Assembly: GCA_964350605.1 (NCBI GenBank)
Contig: CAYGKP010000044.1
Coordinates: 1 to 14,446 of the forward strand
Direction: 5' to 3'
Source of the DNA: CAYGKP01 sp964350605
GTDB lineage: Bacteria; Bacteroidota; Bacteroidia; Cytophagales; JAAEPT01
DNA length: 14,446 nt
Both the position numbers and the translations under genes were made by a program. Shown here piece by piece: positions 1 through 7,499 of this stretch; position 1 is the stretch's first letter, and the number at the start of each line of letters is the position of its first letter. The notes beneath the pieces are model-generated. The model had not been told where the DNA came from. It saw nothing but the letters and a program-made list of their open reading frames with translations, and made no database searches.

Positions 1-215
1 TGATCGGACCGATCGTTGAAGAACTGGCGGGCGAGTACGAAGGCAAAGCCGTCGTTGGCAAGCTGAACGTGGATGAAAATCCTGAAACCAGCATGCGCTT
101 CGGTATTCGCAGCATCCCTACGCTCTTGGTGCTGAAAGGCGGACAGATCGTCGACAAACAAGTCGGTGCTGTACCCAAATCGGTACTCGCACAAAAGCTG
201 GCCGCGCACGTCTAA
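1..215 (+). CDS. trxA: Thioredoxin, 3' end (partial)
   Basis: This is the C-terminal 70 or so residues of a thioredoxin, a small cytoplasmic protein that reduces disulfides in target proteins. The reading frame runs from base 3 to a TAA stop at 213-215. The first two bases fit the end of an ATG codon. Visible family features are the KLNVDENP stretch, the cis-proline loop RSIPTLLVLKGG, and the C-terminal helix after GAVPKS. The CGPC redox site should lie just upstream of the window and cannot be checked. The remaining length fits a standard thioredoxin of about 105 residues. It converges on the DUF502 gene and shares its terminator. The VGAVPKS ending resembles Bacteroidota thioredoxins, as far as I recall that family. 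Confidence 0.93.
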   Translation, partial: IGPIVEELAGEYEGKAVVGKLNVDENPETSMRFGIRSIPTLLVLKGGQIVDKQVGAVPKSVLAQKLAAHV

Positions 216-236
216 GACCTAGTCGCGAACTTGATC

Positions 237-266
237 AAAAGCCTCTCCCAACGGAGGGGCTTTTTT
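237..266. terminator. Bidirectional intrinsic terminator between trxA and the DUF502 gene
   Basis: An 8-bp stem (GCCTCTCC at 241-248 with GGAGGGGC at 253-260, one G-T pair) encloses a CAAC loop. It is followed by six T on the plus strand and by TTTT on the minus strand (AAAA at 237-240). It can therefore stop transcripts from both converging genes. The TAA stop of the DUF502 gene (265-267) overlaps the plus-strand T run. Confidence 0.9.
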
Positions 267-864
267 ATGTCAACTGGTCGGGGTGCGGCTCCTCCTCTTC
301 GCCTTCGGTAAACTGGACTACGCCGCCCGAAACGATGAACTTCATGACCTGTCCTGCAGGGCGGTTGATCGCTCGGACATTTTTGGCCGGCACAATGAAC
401 AGGTTCCCCGAGAAGGCATAGGAGTGCGGTAGGTACACCGCCACCATGTCTTCCAACTCCAATTCGACGAGGTCGCGGCTGGTCATGAAGCCCAACTTGT
501 AGACCTCAGCCGATTCATTGAGTTTGACCATGACAGGCTCGGAGAACTTCCGCTGGTCGCCCACAAAGGCTTTCATTACGTCTTTGACGCTGGAATAGAC
601 GAAGCTGATCCCCGGGATGCGCCGCAGGGCCCCGTCGATCACCTCTGCCGCAGGTCGGACCAGAAGGCTGGACCCGATGTAGCCAATCAAGGCAATGAGC
701 AAAAGGGCCACGATCGGCGCAAGGAAGGCACCATAGATCGGCAGGCCCAGCCCCACTAGCATGTCCCGAAAGACTTGGAAGATCGAAACAATTAGCCAGA
801 TGACAATCGCCACCGGGGTGACCACCAATAGGCCGCGAAGGAAAAACTTAAGGAACTTGTTCAT
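265..864 (-). CDS. DUF502 family integral membrane protein
   Basis: A 199-residue membrane protein of the DUF502 family, whose function is not established. Two hydrophobic segments are visible at about residues 9-31 and 42-64. After them comes a soluble part with the family-like stretches RRIPGISFVYSSVKD, VYLPHSYAFSGNLFIVP and a Gly-Gly-Val segment near the end. The tail is acidic (EGEEEE). I chose the ATG at 864. An in-frame TTG twelve bases further upstream sits directly against a hairpin and is less likely. The gene follows nqrE on the same strand, 63 bases away, where nqrF would often be, but it shows no resemblance to NqrF: there is no 2Fe-2S cysteine cluster and no FAD or NADH domain. 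Family assignment is confident; the cellular role is unknown. Confidence 0.85.
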   Translation of the reverse strand: MNKFLKFFLRGLLVVTPVAIVIWLIVSIFQVFRDMLVGLGLPIYGAFLAPIVALLLIALIGYIGSSLLVRPAAEVIDGALRRIPGISFVYSSVKDVMKAFVGDQRKFSEPVMVKLNESAEVYKLGFMTSRDLVELELEDMVAVYLPHSYAFSGNLFIVPAKNVRAINRPAGQVMKFIVSGGVVQFTEGEEEEPHPDQLT

Positions 865-902
865 GCGAGTAACCAAAACGGGCCACCCGAAGGTAGCCCG
901 TT
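865..902 (-). terminator. Hairpin terminator or attenuator behind nqrE
   Basis: On the minus strand an 11-bp stem (AACGGGCTACC with GGTGGCCCGTT, one U-G pair) encloses a TTCG tetraloop closed by C-G, a very stable loop type. It is followed by the T-rich TTGGTTAC. The mirrored plus-strand RNA would have a C-A mismatch at the U-G position, so the hairpin is built for minus-strand transcripts. It ends the nqr operon, or reduces read-through into the DUF502 gene, whose ATG begins 12 bases after the stem. Confidence 0.75.
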
Positions 903-927
903 GCGAATGTTTCTAGAGCTAAAAGAA

Positions 928-1626
928 TTACTCGACAGCAGCGAGGTCTGTCTTCGGAGTTTCCACTTGTTCGGTCTTCACGCTTTCTGCAGCGGCCTCT
1001 TCTTCCTCTCCGCCGCCGGGCTTGATGCCCATGAACGACATGAAGGCAACGCCCATCAAACCAGTGATGAACATCGTGATGCCCAGACCACGAAGCGGTG
1101 CAGGGACGCTCGAGTATTTGAGCTTCTCGCGGATGGCCGCAAGCAGAATGATGGCAAGCCACCAACCGATGCCCGAGGAGAAACCAAACACGGTGGCCTC
1201 AGCCAGCGTGTAGTCACGAGAGACCATGAAGAGCGAACCACCCAAGATCGAGCAGTTCACCGCGATCAGGGGCAGGAAGATTCCAAGCGAACCGTAGAGG
1301 GCTGGCGCAAACTTCTCAACCGCCATTTCGACCAGTTGGACCATCGCAGCAATCGTCGCGATGAACATGAGGAACTGCAAGAAGCCCAGGTCTACGTCAG
1401 CCATCGAAGGGCTGACCCAAGCCAATGCACCGGGATTCAGGACATACGCCTGAAGCAACCAGTTGAGTGGTGTGGTGATCGTAAGCACAAAGATGACAGC
1501 CATGCCAAGCCCCATTGCGGTCTTGACTTTCTTCGAGACGGCCAGGTAGGAGCACATCCCTAGGAAATAGGCGAAGATCATGTTCTCGATAAAAATCGAT
1601 TTGACCCCCAGGTTGAGCAGATCCAT
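928..1626 (-). CDS. nqrE: Na+-translocating NADH:quinone oxidoreductase subunit E
   Basis: NqrE is a membrane subunit of Na+-NQR, which passes electrons from NADH to quinone and pumps sodium out of the cell. The 232-residue product starts MDLLNLGVKSIFIENMIF, close to the standard NqrE beginning, so the ATG at 1626 is secure. Several hydrophobic segments are present. Cys25 (GMCSYLA) and Cys125 (AVNCSIL) match the conserved cysteines that, with those of NqrD, hold an iron-sulfur centre within the membrane. After about residue 203 there is an extra acidic, Ala- and Glu-rich tail (GGGEEEEAAA) that standard NqrE lacks. It lies 47 bases after nqrD. A strong hairpin follows the stop, marking the probable operon end. 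Confidence 0.96.
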   Translation of the reverse strand: MDLLNLGVKSIFIENMIFAYFLGMCSYLAVSKKVKTAMGLGMAVIFVLTITTPLNWLLQAYVLNPGALAWVSPSMADVDLGFLQFLMFIATIAAMVQLVEMAVEKFAPALYGSLGIFLPLIAVNCSILGGSLFMVSRDYTLAEATVFGFSSGIGWWLAIILLAAIREKLKYSSVPAPLRGLGITMFITGLMGVAFMSFMGIKPGGGEEEEAAAESVKTEQVETPKTDLAAVE

Positions 1627-1673
1627 GAGTTGGTGCGGTTAAGTTCGCGTAATGTTTTTCTAGAGGACGCGGA

Positions 1674-2357
1674 TTAATGCTCCTCGGTGTAGCCATTTCG
1701 GGCGCGTTGTACCCAAATGATGAGCCCCAGAATGATGAAAGCACCCACAGGTGACACCATCAGCCCATTGTTCACGTAGCCAGTTTGATAGAGGCCATCA
1801 GGGAAAATCTGAAAGCCAAAGAATTTGCCCGAGCCAAGCAACTCGCGGAAGAAGGCCACCGTCATGATGATCCACGCATAGCCAAAACCAGAGCCCAAGC
1901 CGTCGAGGATTGAGTCCCAGGGCTTATTCCCCATGGCAAAAGCCTCCAGGCGACCCATCACGATGCAGTTGGTGATGATGAGTCCGACAAAGACCGAGAG
2001 TTGTTTCGATACGTCGTAGACGAAGGCTTTCAGCATCTGGTCAACCAAGGCGACCAGTGTTGCGACGATGGCCAGTTGCACGATGATGCGCACGCTACCT
2101 GGAATCGCCTTGCGGATCAACGAGATGGCAAGGTTCGAGAACACAATGACCGCCAACACCGAGAGGGACATCACAAAGGTTGGCTTCAGCTGGGTGGTCA
2201 CGGCCAGAGCCGAACAAATGCCCAAGACCTGTACGGTCACCGGGTTGCTGTCGTCAAGCGGATCGGTAATGAACTTGCGACGACGCTTAGACAACATGGC
2301 CTCCGAAGGAGCCTTGGGTGCTTGCGTCTTGGGTGCGGATTGTGTTTCGGTGCTCAT
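1674..2357 (-). CDS. nqrD: Na+-translocating NADH:quinone oxidoreductase subunit D
   Basis: NqrD is the membrane partner of NqrE in the Na+-NQR complex. The 227-residue product has the family hallmarks VQVLGICSALAVTT (Cys48), the segment RIIVQLAIVATLVALVDQ, and QLSVFVGLIITNCIVMGR (Cys131), followed by FFRELLGSGK. The two cysteines correspond to the iron-sulfur ligands. The first 20 residues form a polar extension rich in Ala, Pro and Lys. An in-frame ATG at codon 21 (MLSKRRR) would give a protein closer to standard length, but the ATG at 2357 is the natural operon start, 30 bases after nqrC. The start is therefore slightly uncertain; the identity is not. Confidence 0.96.
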   Translation of the reverse strand: MSTETQSAPKTQAPKAPSEAMLSKRRRKFITDPLDDSNPVTVQVLGICSALAVTTQLKPTFVMSLSVLAVIVFSNLAISLIRKAIPGSVRIIVQLAIVATLVALVDQMLKAFVYDVSKQLSVFVGLIITNCIVMGRLEAFAMGNKPWDSILDGLGSGFGYAWIIMTVAFFRELLGSGKFFGFQIFPDGLYQTGYVNNGLMVSPVGAFIILGLIIWVQRARNGYTEEH

Positions 2358-2387
2358 GGGCGCGTCTTATAGAGTTCCCTTCTAATG

Positions 2388-3206
2388 TTATTCACCAATG
2401 ACCCCGTGAGATTTCAGGGTCGTGGAAGATGCTTTTGGTGGGGTGTCCACGGTCGGTGTTTTTGAACTGCTGCTCTCAGCGAGGACTTTGTTCATGTACG
2501 GCTCGTAGTAAGCCAAGTACTCGCTCAACATGTCATTGACCCCTTGTGTCGTCATGGTTGCGCCACTCAGGCCGTCAACTTGATGGGGTTCACCCAAAGT
2601 CTCATGCCCTTCCCCTTTTAGGATGTGAATTGAAACCAATTCGCCAGTCGAACCATCAAAGATTTTCTTGCCAACGAAGCGACTCTGCACTTCTTTGTCG
2701 GTGATTCGTGCGCCCAGACCTGGTGTTTCTGCTTTGTGGTCAAACACTGCACCCTTAATGGTATTGAAATCCGACTCCAAGGCGACATAACCCCACACGT
2801 TGTCCCAAAGCCCGTTTCCGAACATGGGCAGGACATACGCCTCGACTTGGCCGGGGAACACCTCGCTCTCGTAGGTGAAGACCGGGAAGTGCATCTTGGT
2901 AACATCGCCCTTCTTGAACTCGTTCTTGAGGTTTTCAACCCGTACGAGCACCAGCGCATCTTCGCCTTCAATCACGTTGCCTTGGTAATCGATCACAAAG
3001 CCCTTCACCTTCTCGTCGAAGATTTCCAGGACGTTGTCCTTCGGACCTAGTTCGGTTACCGCACCCAGAATGTTCTTCTTGGTATCGAGCTCGATCTGTT
3101 TGCTCTGCATCGGTTTGAGCGATACAGATGCGAAGGCGAGTAGACCACCACAAATAATGGTGACCACGGCCGAGAAGCCGATGATGTAAGCGTTAGACTG
3201 CCGCAC
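2388..3206 (-). CDS. nqrC: Na+-translocating NADH:quinone oxidoreductase subunit C
   Basis: NqrC carries a covalently bound FMN on the periplasmic side and relays electrons in Na+-NQR. The 272-residue protein has one N-terminal membrane anchor (about residues 7-29) followed by the typical SLKPMQ stretch and KKNILGAV. The FMN attachment motif is visible as DGLSGATMTT, with Thr217 the expected phosphoester-linked residue. The last 30 or so residues form a Ser, Thr and Pro tail not usual for the family. Translation appears to start at a GTG (3204-3206) located 14 bases inside the end of nqrB. No in-frame ATG lies near enough to give a complete anchor, so GTG with translational coupling is the best choice. 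Confidence 0.95.
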   Translation of the reverse strand: MRQSNAYIIGFSAVVTIICGGLLAFASVSLKPMQSKQIELDTKKNILGAVTELGPKDNVLEIFDEKVKGFVIDYQGNVIEGEDALVLVRVENLKNEFKKGDVTKMHFPVFTYESEVFPGQVEAYVLPMFGNGLWDNVWGYVALESDFNTIKGAVFDHKAETPGLGARITDKEVQSRFVGKKIFDGSTGELVSIHILKGEGHETLGEPHQVDGLSGATMTTQGVNDMLSEYLAYYEPYMNKVLAESSSSKTPTVDTPPKASSTTLKSHGVIGE

Positions 3207-4356
3207 GTTGCAAGCGTTTACGTTTGTTGGCCGCCACTACGTAGTAGTCGATCAGTGGCGCGAAGACATTCATGAGGAGAATCGCCAGCATGACCCCTTC
3301 GGGGTACGCTGGGTTGACTACACGAATGAGAATGGAAAGCACCCCAGCTAGGAAGCCGTAGATCACTTTACCGATGTTGGTGGACGCAGCCGAGACTGGG
3401 TCGGTGGCCATGAAGACCGTTCCGAAGGCGAAACCACCCATGACAATCTGGTAATAGAAAGGTACTTCACCCCATGGACCCGAGCTGGTGGTCTCGATTA
3501 GAAGTCCCATGGCCAAGGCACCAATGACCATTGAAAGCATGATGCGCCAGCTACCCACACCCGTGAGGATCAAGATGCCTGCCCCTAAGGCGCAAGCTAA
3601 GGTCGAAGTCTCACCGATCGAGCCGGGTATGAACCCAAAGAACATATCCGAGAAGCTATCCAAATTTGCCGAACCGGTCGTTGCCGCATAAGCCAAGTTG
3701 GTGGCACCAGTGTAGGAATCAATCGGGATGCCGTTCGAGCCCAGATCGACCCACACGGCATCGCCGGAAATCTGTCCCGGATAGGCGAAGAACAAGAAGG
3801 CCCGCGCTGTTAAGGCCACGTTTAGGATGTTCATCCCCGTTCCACCGAAGACTTCTTTCCCGATAATGACCGCAAAAGCTGTTGCGATGGCCATCTGCCA
3901 AAGCGGCAACGTCGAAGGCACCACCAGTGGAATCAGCATGCCACTCACCAAGAACCCCTCGGAAACCGGGTGGTTGCGCAGGGTCGCAAAGGTGAATTCG
4001 ATGGTCAAACCCACCGCATAACAGACAATCAACAGCGGAAGGAATTTCCACGCTCCGAAGCCGATGTAGGACCAGAACCCCGCGTCAACACCGGTTGTGA
4101 TGTTGGTGTAGTGCTCGCGACCCACGTTCCACATGCCGAACAGCATGGCAGGAACCAGTGCCAAGATCACCGTCACCATCAGGCGCTTCATGTCGTTGGC
4201 ATCGCGAATGTGCGCGCCCTTGGCGGGTGCGGTATGGTTCGGTTGGAAGAACAGCGTTTCGTGCGCTTCGTAGACGTTCCACAGGTTCTCATACTTCCCC
4301 CCTTTCTGGAAGAAGGGGCGGAGTTGATTGAGTTTGTTGAGAAGCTTTTGGCTCAT
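3193..4356 (-). CDS. nqrB: Na+-translocating NADH:quinone oxidoreductase subunit B
   Basis: NqrB is the large membrane subunit of Na+-NQR, with a covalent FMN, a riboflavin site and a sodium path. The 387-residue product begins with a soluble stretch (KYENLWNVYEAHETLFF) followed by about ten hydrophobic segments. The FMN attachment motif is DSYTGATNLA with Thr219, the counterpart of the flavinylated Thr in the Vibrio subunit. Other familiar stretches are HPVSEGFLVSGMLIPL and GGFAFGTVFMATDPVSA. The length is a little below the Vibrio protein. The ATG at 4356 lies 30 bases after nqrA, and the gene end overlaps the nqrC start by 14 bases. The covalent flavins of NqrB and NqrC need the flavin transferase ApbE, which is not encoded in this window. 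Confidence 0.96.
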   Translation of the reverse strand: MSQKLLNKLNQLRPFFQKGGKYENLWNVYEAHETLFFQPNHTAPAKGAHIRDANDMKRLMVTVILALVPAMLFGMWNVGREHYTNITTGVDAGFWSYIGFGAWKFLPLLIVCYAVGLTIEFTFATLRNHPVSEGFLVSGMLIPLVVPSTLPLWQMAIATAFAVIIGKEVFGGTGMNILNVALTARAFLFFAYPGQISGDAVWVDLGSNGIPIDSYTGATNLAYAATTGSANLDSFSDMFFGFIPGSIGETSTLACALGAGILILTGVGSWRIMLSMVIGALAMGLLIETTSSGPWGEVPFYYQIVMGGFAFGTVFMATDPVSAASTNIGKVIYGFLAGVLSILIRVVNPAYPEGVMLAILLMNVFAPLIDYYVVAANKRKRLQRAAV

Positions 4357-4386
4357 GACTTTTTCGGACAGCTTTTCCCCTCTAAC

Positions 4387-5754
4387 CTAACTGTTGCGCA
4401 TCAGTTCAATGCCCTGACGGACAATCGACTGCAATTCGTGTTTGCTCACGTCGACAAACTCGCAAAGGGCCACATCTTCTTCCGCCACTTCCAGAATGCC
4501 GAGGGCCTCCATGTCGTCAAAGTCCTCGGTGAGGATCGCTTTAAACAGGTGGGTGGGATAGATGCTCATCGGCAGCACACGCTCGAACGTGCCAGTCTGC
4601 ACGAAGGGACGGTGTTCACCGTTGATGTTGGTGGTCAAGGTGTACTCCTTGCTCTTCGGATTCAGGAACGAGAACAACCCGATGGCCCGGTGGATGCTCA
4701 CCTTGTTGGCGGTGGGCACGAACGAACCGAAGAATTGATATTGATCGCCCTCAGGTACTACGGTCACCGTGTTGTCGTAGAAACCCAAGTAGCCGTCCTC
4801 GGCGATTTTCTGGCCAGTCAACACGTTGCCCGAGATAACCCGAACGTGTTCGGAAGTCAGATTCTCCTCCAAATAGGTGCGCACGTTGGCACCCGCATAA
4901 GTCTCGTAATACTGCGGCTTGGCCACTTCAGAACCAACCACCGCGATGCGCTTGCGCATGTCGACTTTGCCGGTTGCGAACAGACGACCCAGTTGTACAA
5001 CACCTACCGGTGTGATTGTCCAATACAGATCACCTTTGCCGATGGGCGAAAGGTGATGAATCTGTACCCCCACATTTCCGGCGGGGTGTGGGCCGCTGAA
5101 CTTGTTCAGAGTGATGCCTTTGGCCGAGGAATAGGTGCGCGAGACTTCCTTATCGGCACTCACGTTCACGTGAATGGGACCACTGGTCAGGCGCTTGAGC
5201 ACTTCGATGCCAAACTTGAAGTTTTCCTCCTCTCCTGCGATCAGGACATCGAAATCCGGCGCAAGCGGCGCGGTGTCAAAGGCAGAAATGAAGATCGCCT
5301 TCGGGGTCTCCTCTGGGTTGGCGATGATCGCGTAGGGCCGCTGGATCAAGTGAGGCCACAGGCCGCTGTCGCACATCTGGTCGACCACCGCCTCGCGGCC
5401 CAATCCGGCCATCTCGGAAGCCGTGTAGCTTTTGTAGCTCTTAAATTTGGTGGTGGCATCCGCCTTGATGCGGAACTCCAGCAATTTTCGTTTCTCGCCA
5501 CGGACAACGCCCACCACTTCGCCACTGACAGGCGCGGTGAACTTCACCTTCTCGAGGTCTTTGTCGAAGTAGAGGGCTTGGCCCGCTTCGACTTTGTCGC
5601 CCTCGGCGACAAGGACTTTGGGTTTGTGTAGCCCGACAAAATCAGTCGGTTTGACAGCAAAGGTCTCGGGCAATTTGCCAGTCACCACATTGGGCGAGGG
5701 CTTGCCTTTCAAGTTGATGTCGAAGCCTTTGCGGAGACGGACGTTTTTGGACAT
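4387..5754 (-). CDS. nqrA: Na+-translocating NADH:quinone oxidoreductase subunit A
   Basis: NqrA is the peripheral cytoplasmic subunit of Na+-NQR, associated with quinone reduction. The 455-residue product, close to the family's usual 445-465, begins MSKNVRLRKGFDINLKGKP, typical of NqrA. It has a lipoyl-like barrel near the N terminus (AEGDKVEAGQALYFDKD, APVSGEVVGVVRGEKR). The central region includes GPHPAGNVGVQIH, and the C-terminal part has MSIYPTHLFKAI and CEFVDVSKHELQ. The protein lacks membrane segments. As the first gene of the operon it has a promoter-like sequence about 55 bases upstream. The ATG at 5754 is the only sensible start, and no Shine-Dalgarno sequence is placed normally in front of it. 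Confidence 0.96.
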   Translation of the reverse strand: MSKNVRLRKGFDINLKGKPSPNVVTGKLPETFAVKPTDFVGLHKPKVLVAEGDKVEAGQALYFDKDLEKVKFTAPVSGEVVGVVRGEKRKLLEFRIKADATTKFKSYKSYTASEMAGLGREAVVDQMCDSGLWPHLIQRPYAIIANPEETPKAIFISAFDTAPLAPDFDVLIAGEEENFKFGIEVLKRLTSGPIHVNVSADKEVSRTYSSAKGITLNKFSGPHPAGNVGVQIHHLSPIGKGDLYWTITPVGVVQLGRLFATGKVDMRKRIAVVGSEVAKPQYYETYAGANVRTYLEENLTSEHVRVISGNVLTGQKIAEDGYLGFYDNTVTVVPEGDQYQFFGSFVPTANKVSIHRAIGLFSFLNPKSKEYTLTTNINGEHRPFVQTGTFERVLPMSIYPTHLFKAILTEDFDDMEALGILEVAEEDVALCEFVDVSKHELQSIVRQGIELMRNS

Positions 5755-5806
5755 CGGGTAGGTTGCGTTCGGCCCTCCAAAACCAGTCAGGAGGGCAACG
5801 GTGGGC

Positions 5807-5835
5807 CAAAGTTAACAAGAAATCGTTCCCACCAA
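5807..5835 (-). promoter_or_regulatory. Predicted Bacteroidota-type promoter of the nqr operon
   Basis: On the minus strand TTG (5833-5835), an 18-base spacer and TAACTTTG (5807-5814) match the known Bacteroidota sigma consensus (TTTG or TTG near -33, TAnnTTTG near -7). The -7 element is perfect. Transcription would begin near 5800, giving a leader of about 45 bases before nqrA. Confidence 0.6.
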
Positions 5836-5882
5836 CGGGCTGGGCCCAAGGGGGGAGGGGTTCCTTATTATTTAGAATTGTT

Positions 5883-6782
5883 CTAGGTTACTGGAAGGGT
5901 CTGAACTGCTGTTTTTACTTGCTCCATCAGCCACATGGGCGTCGAGGTCGCCCCGCAAATTCCCACCGATTGCGCCCCCTCCAGCCAGGCTGGATCCAGT
6001 TGGCTCGGGCCTTCCAGGAAGTAGCTGCGCGGGTTAACCGACTGACAGACACCATACAATGCTTTACCGTTCGAGCTTTTCTTTCCGGCGACGAAAAGAA
6101 TCACATCGAACTGGGCGGCGAATTTCAGAAGCTGGGGCTCGCGGCCCGAGACTTGGCGACAAATCGAATCGTTGGCATCGAAGGTTTCCCCCGCTAACTT
6201 CAATTCAGCCTCCACGCCCCGTGCCTCGTGGATGCGTTGTTCCATCAAGGCTTTCATGTGATAGAAACCCTTGGTGCTTTTGGTTGTCTGGCTGAAGAGC
6301 GTCACCGGACGGGAAAAATCGACGGCGTCCAGGTCTTCCTCGTTCATCACGACGATGGCCTTACCATGCGTCTGCCCTTCCAGGCCAATGACCTCGGCGT
6401 GTCCTGGTTTGCCATAAATGACGAGCTGTCCCCCACTGGCCTCCATTTTGTCGAAGGCGTTCTTCACGCGGTTCTGGAGCTTGAGGACCACCGGGCACGA
6501 AGCATCAATCAACTCCAAGTTGTTAGCCATTGCCAAGTGATAGGTGGCTGGTGGTTCACCGTGGGCACGGATCAGGACTTTGGCATCGCGAATCTCTTCC
6601 AACTGATCGCGGTCAATGATCTTGAGGCCCAAGTTTTCGAGGCGCTCGACTTCCTTGTCGTTGTGTACGATGTCGCCCAGGCAAAAGAGCGAGCCGCTGT
6701 CGTGCAGCTCGGCCTCGGCCATTTGAATGGCAAACTCCACCCCGAAGCAGTACCCAGAACCTTGATCGATCTCGACGTTCAT
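5883..6782 (-). CDS. ispH: 4-hydroxy-3-methylbut-2-enyl diphosphate reductase
   Basis: IspH (LytB) performs the last step of the MEP isoprenoid pathway, converting HMBPP to IPP and DMAPP with a cubane iron-sulfur cluster in the cytoplasm. From the ATG at 6782 the protein has 299 residues. The three cluster cysteines are visible: Cys12 (GYCFGV), Cys96 (DASCPVV) and Cys208 (DSICRQV). Substrate-site residues His40 (IVHNDKEV), His74 (RAHGEPP), His128 and Glu130 (PGHAEV), Thr166-Thr167 (SQTTKST) and the SSNGKAL loop are also present. The upstream extension (MRNAPNAP) lies in the end of cmk and is not needed; MNVEIDQGSGYC matches usual starts. It lies 10 bases after cmk, consistent with one transcript. 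No clear terminator follows it before the nqr promoter. Confidence 0.96.
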   Translation of the reverse strand: MNVEIDQGSGYCFGVEFAIQMAEAELHDSGSLFCLGDIVHNDKEVERLENLGLKIIDRDQLEEIRDAKVLIRAHGEPPATYHLAMANNLELIDASCPVVLKLQNRVKNAFDKMEASGGQLVIYGKPGHAEVIGLEGQTHGKAIVVMNEEDLDAVDFSRPVTLFSQTTKSTKGFYHMKALMEQRIHEARGVEAELKLAGETFDANDSICRQVSGREPQLLKFAAQFDVILFVAGKKSSNGKALYGVCQSVNPRSYFLEGPSQLDPAWLEGAQSVGICGATSTPMWLMEQVKTAVQTLPVT

Positions 6783-6792
6783 CTTTCGGAAG

Positions 6793-7491
6793 TTACGAAG
6801 TAGCGGCGCGTTCGGTGCGTTCCTCAAACAAGTGCAGCACGCGGGTCATCGTTTCGTGAAAGCTTAAATTCGTGTTATCGAGCACGACTGCATCTTCCGC
6901 TTGGCGCAGGGGAGCAATCTCTCTTGTTGTATCCAACCGATCACGCTCGGCAAGGTTCGTTCTCACCTCGTCGAAATCGACGGCTTTGCCTTTTTCCAAC
7001 ATCTCCTGTTGGCGGCGGGCGGCGCGGACCTCCAAATCGGCAGTCATGAAAATCTTCAGTTCCGCATCGGGAAACACATGGGTGCCAATGTCTCGGCCAT
7101 CCATGACGATCGCCCCGTCTTTGCCGAGCCGTTGCTGCTGGGCCACCAAGGCTTGGCGTACGGCGGGTAGCGCGCTTACGGGGCTCACAGCATCAGACAC
7201 TTCCCGACCGCGCAGTGACTTCTCTTCCCGCAGGCCGTTGAGGTACAATTCGTTTTCGCCTGTCTTCGCATTGACGCGAAATTCGAGCTGAACGTTTTTC
7301 AGGGCCCGCTCCACTTCCGACTGGCTCGTGATCGCCACGTGCTCGCGCAAGAAATGAAGCGTCACCGCCCGGTACATCGCGCCGGTGTCGATGTAGCGAT
7401 AGCCAAGCATACGGGCCACTTCCTTAGCCGTGGAGCTCTTCCCACAACCCGAGTAGCCGTCGATGGCGATGATGATTTTTCGGCGGGCCAT
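6793..7491 (-). CDS. cmk: Cytidylate kinase
   Basis: Cmk phosphorylates CMP and dCMP to the diphosphates with ATP, feeding RNA, DNA and phospholipid synthesis. From the ATG at 7491 the protein has 232 residues. It shows the Walker A loop IDGYSGCGKSS (Lys18), YIDTGAMYRAVTL for nucleotide binding, and GRDIGTHVFPDAELKIFMTA followed by the Arg-rich lid region RAARRQ. It closes with the family's DRLDTTREIAPLRQAEDAV. Eighteen further residues could be read upstream, but they overlap the preceding gene's end and are not family-like. The gene begins 8 bases after the acetyltransferase stop and ends 10 bases before ispH, so these genes are probably cotranscribed. The IAIDGYSGCGKSS form of the P-loop resembles Bacteroidota Cmk. 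Confidence 0.95.
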   Translation of the reverse strand: MARRKIIIAIDGYSGCGKSSTAKEVARMLGYRYIDTGAMYRAVTLHFLREHVAITSQSEVERALKNVQLEFRVNAKTGENELYLNGLREEKSLRGREVSDAVSPVSALPAVRQALVAQQQRLGKDGAIVMDGRDIGTHVFPDAELKIFMTADLEVRAARRQQEMLEKGKAVDFDEVRTNLAERDRLDTTREIAPLRQAEDAVVLDNTNLSFHETMTRVLHLFEERTERAATS

Positions 7492-7499
7492 GCAGCAAG

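Noticed and set aside
3970..5631. Plus-strand open frame of 553 codons opposite nqrA and nqrB
   Set aside because: It is antisense to two clearly identified nqr genes, crosses their boundary, and has a His/Val/Arg-heavy composition typical of mirrored GC-rich coding DNA, with no recognisable domain.
5873..5885. Short palindrome TAGAATTGTTCTA at the ispH stop codon
   Set aside because: The arms are only five bases, it overlaps the coding end, it lacks a following T run and it has no second copy, so it supports neither a terminator nor an operator.
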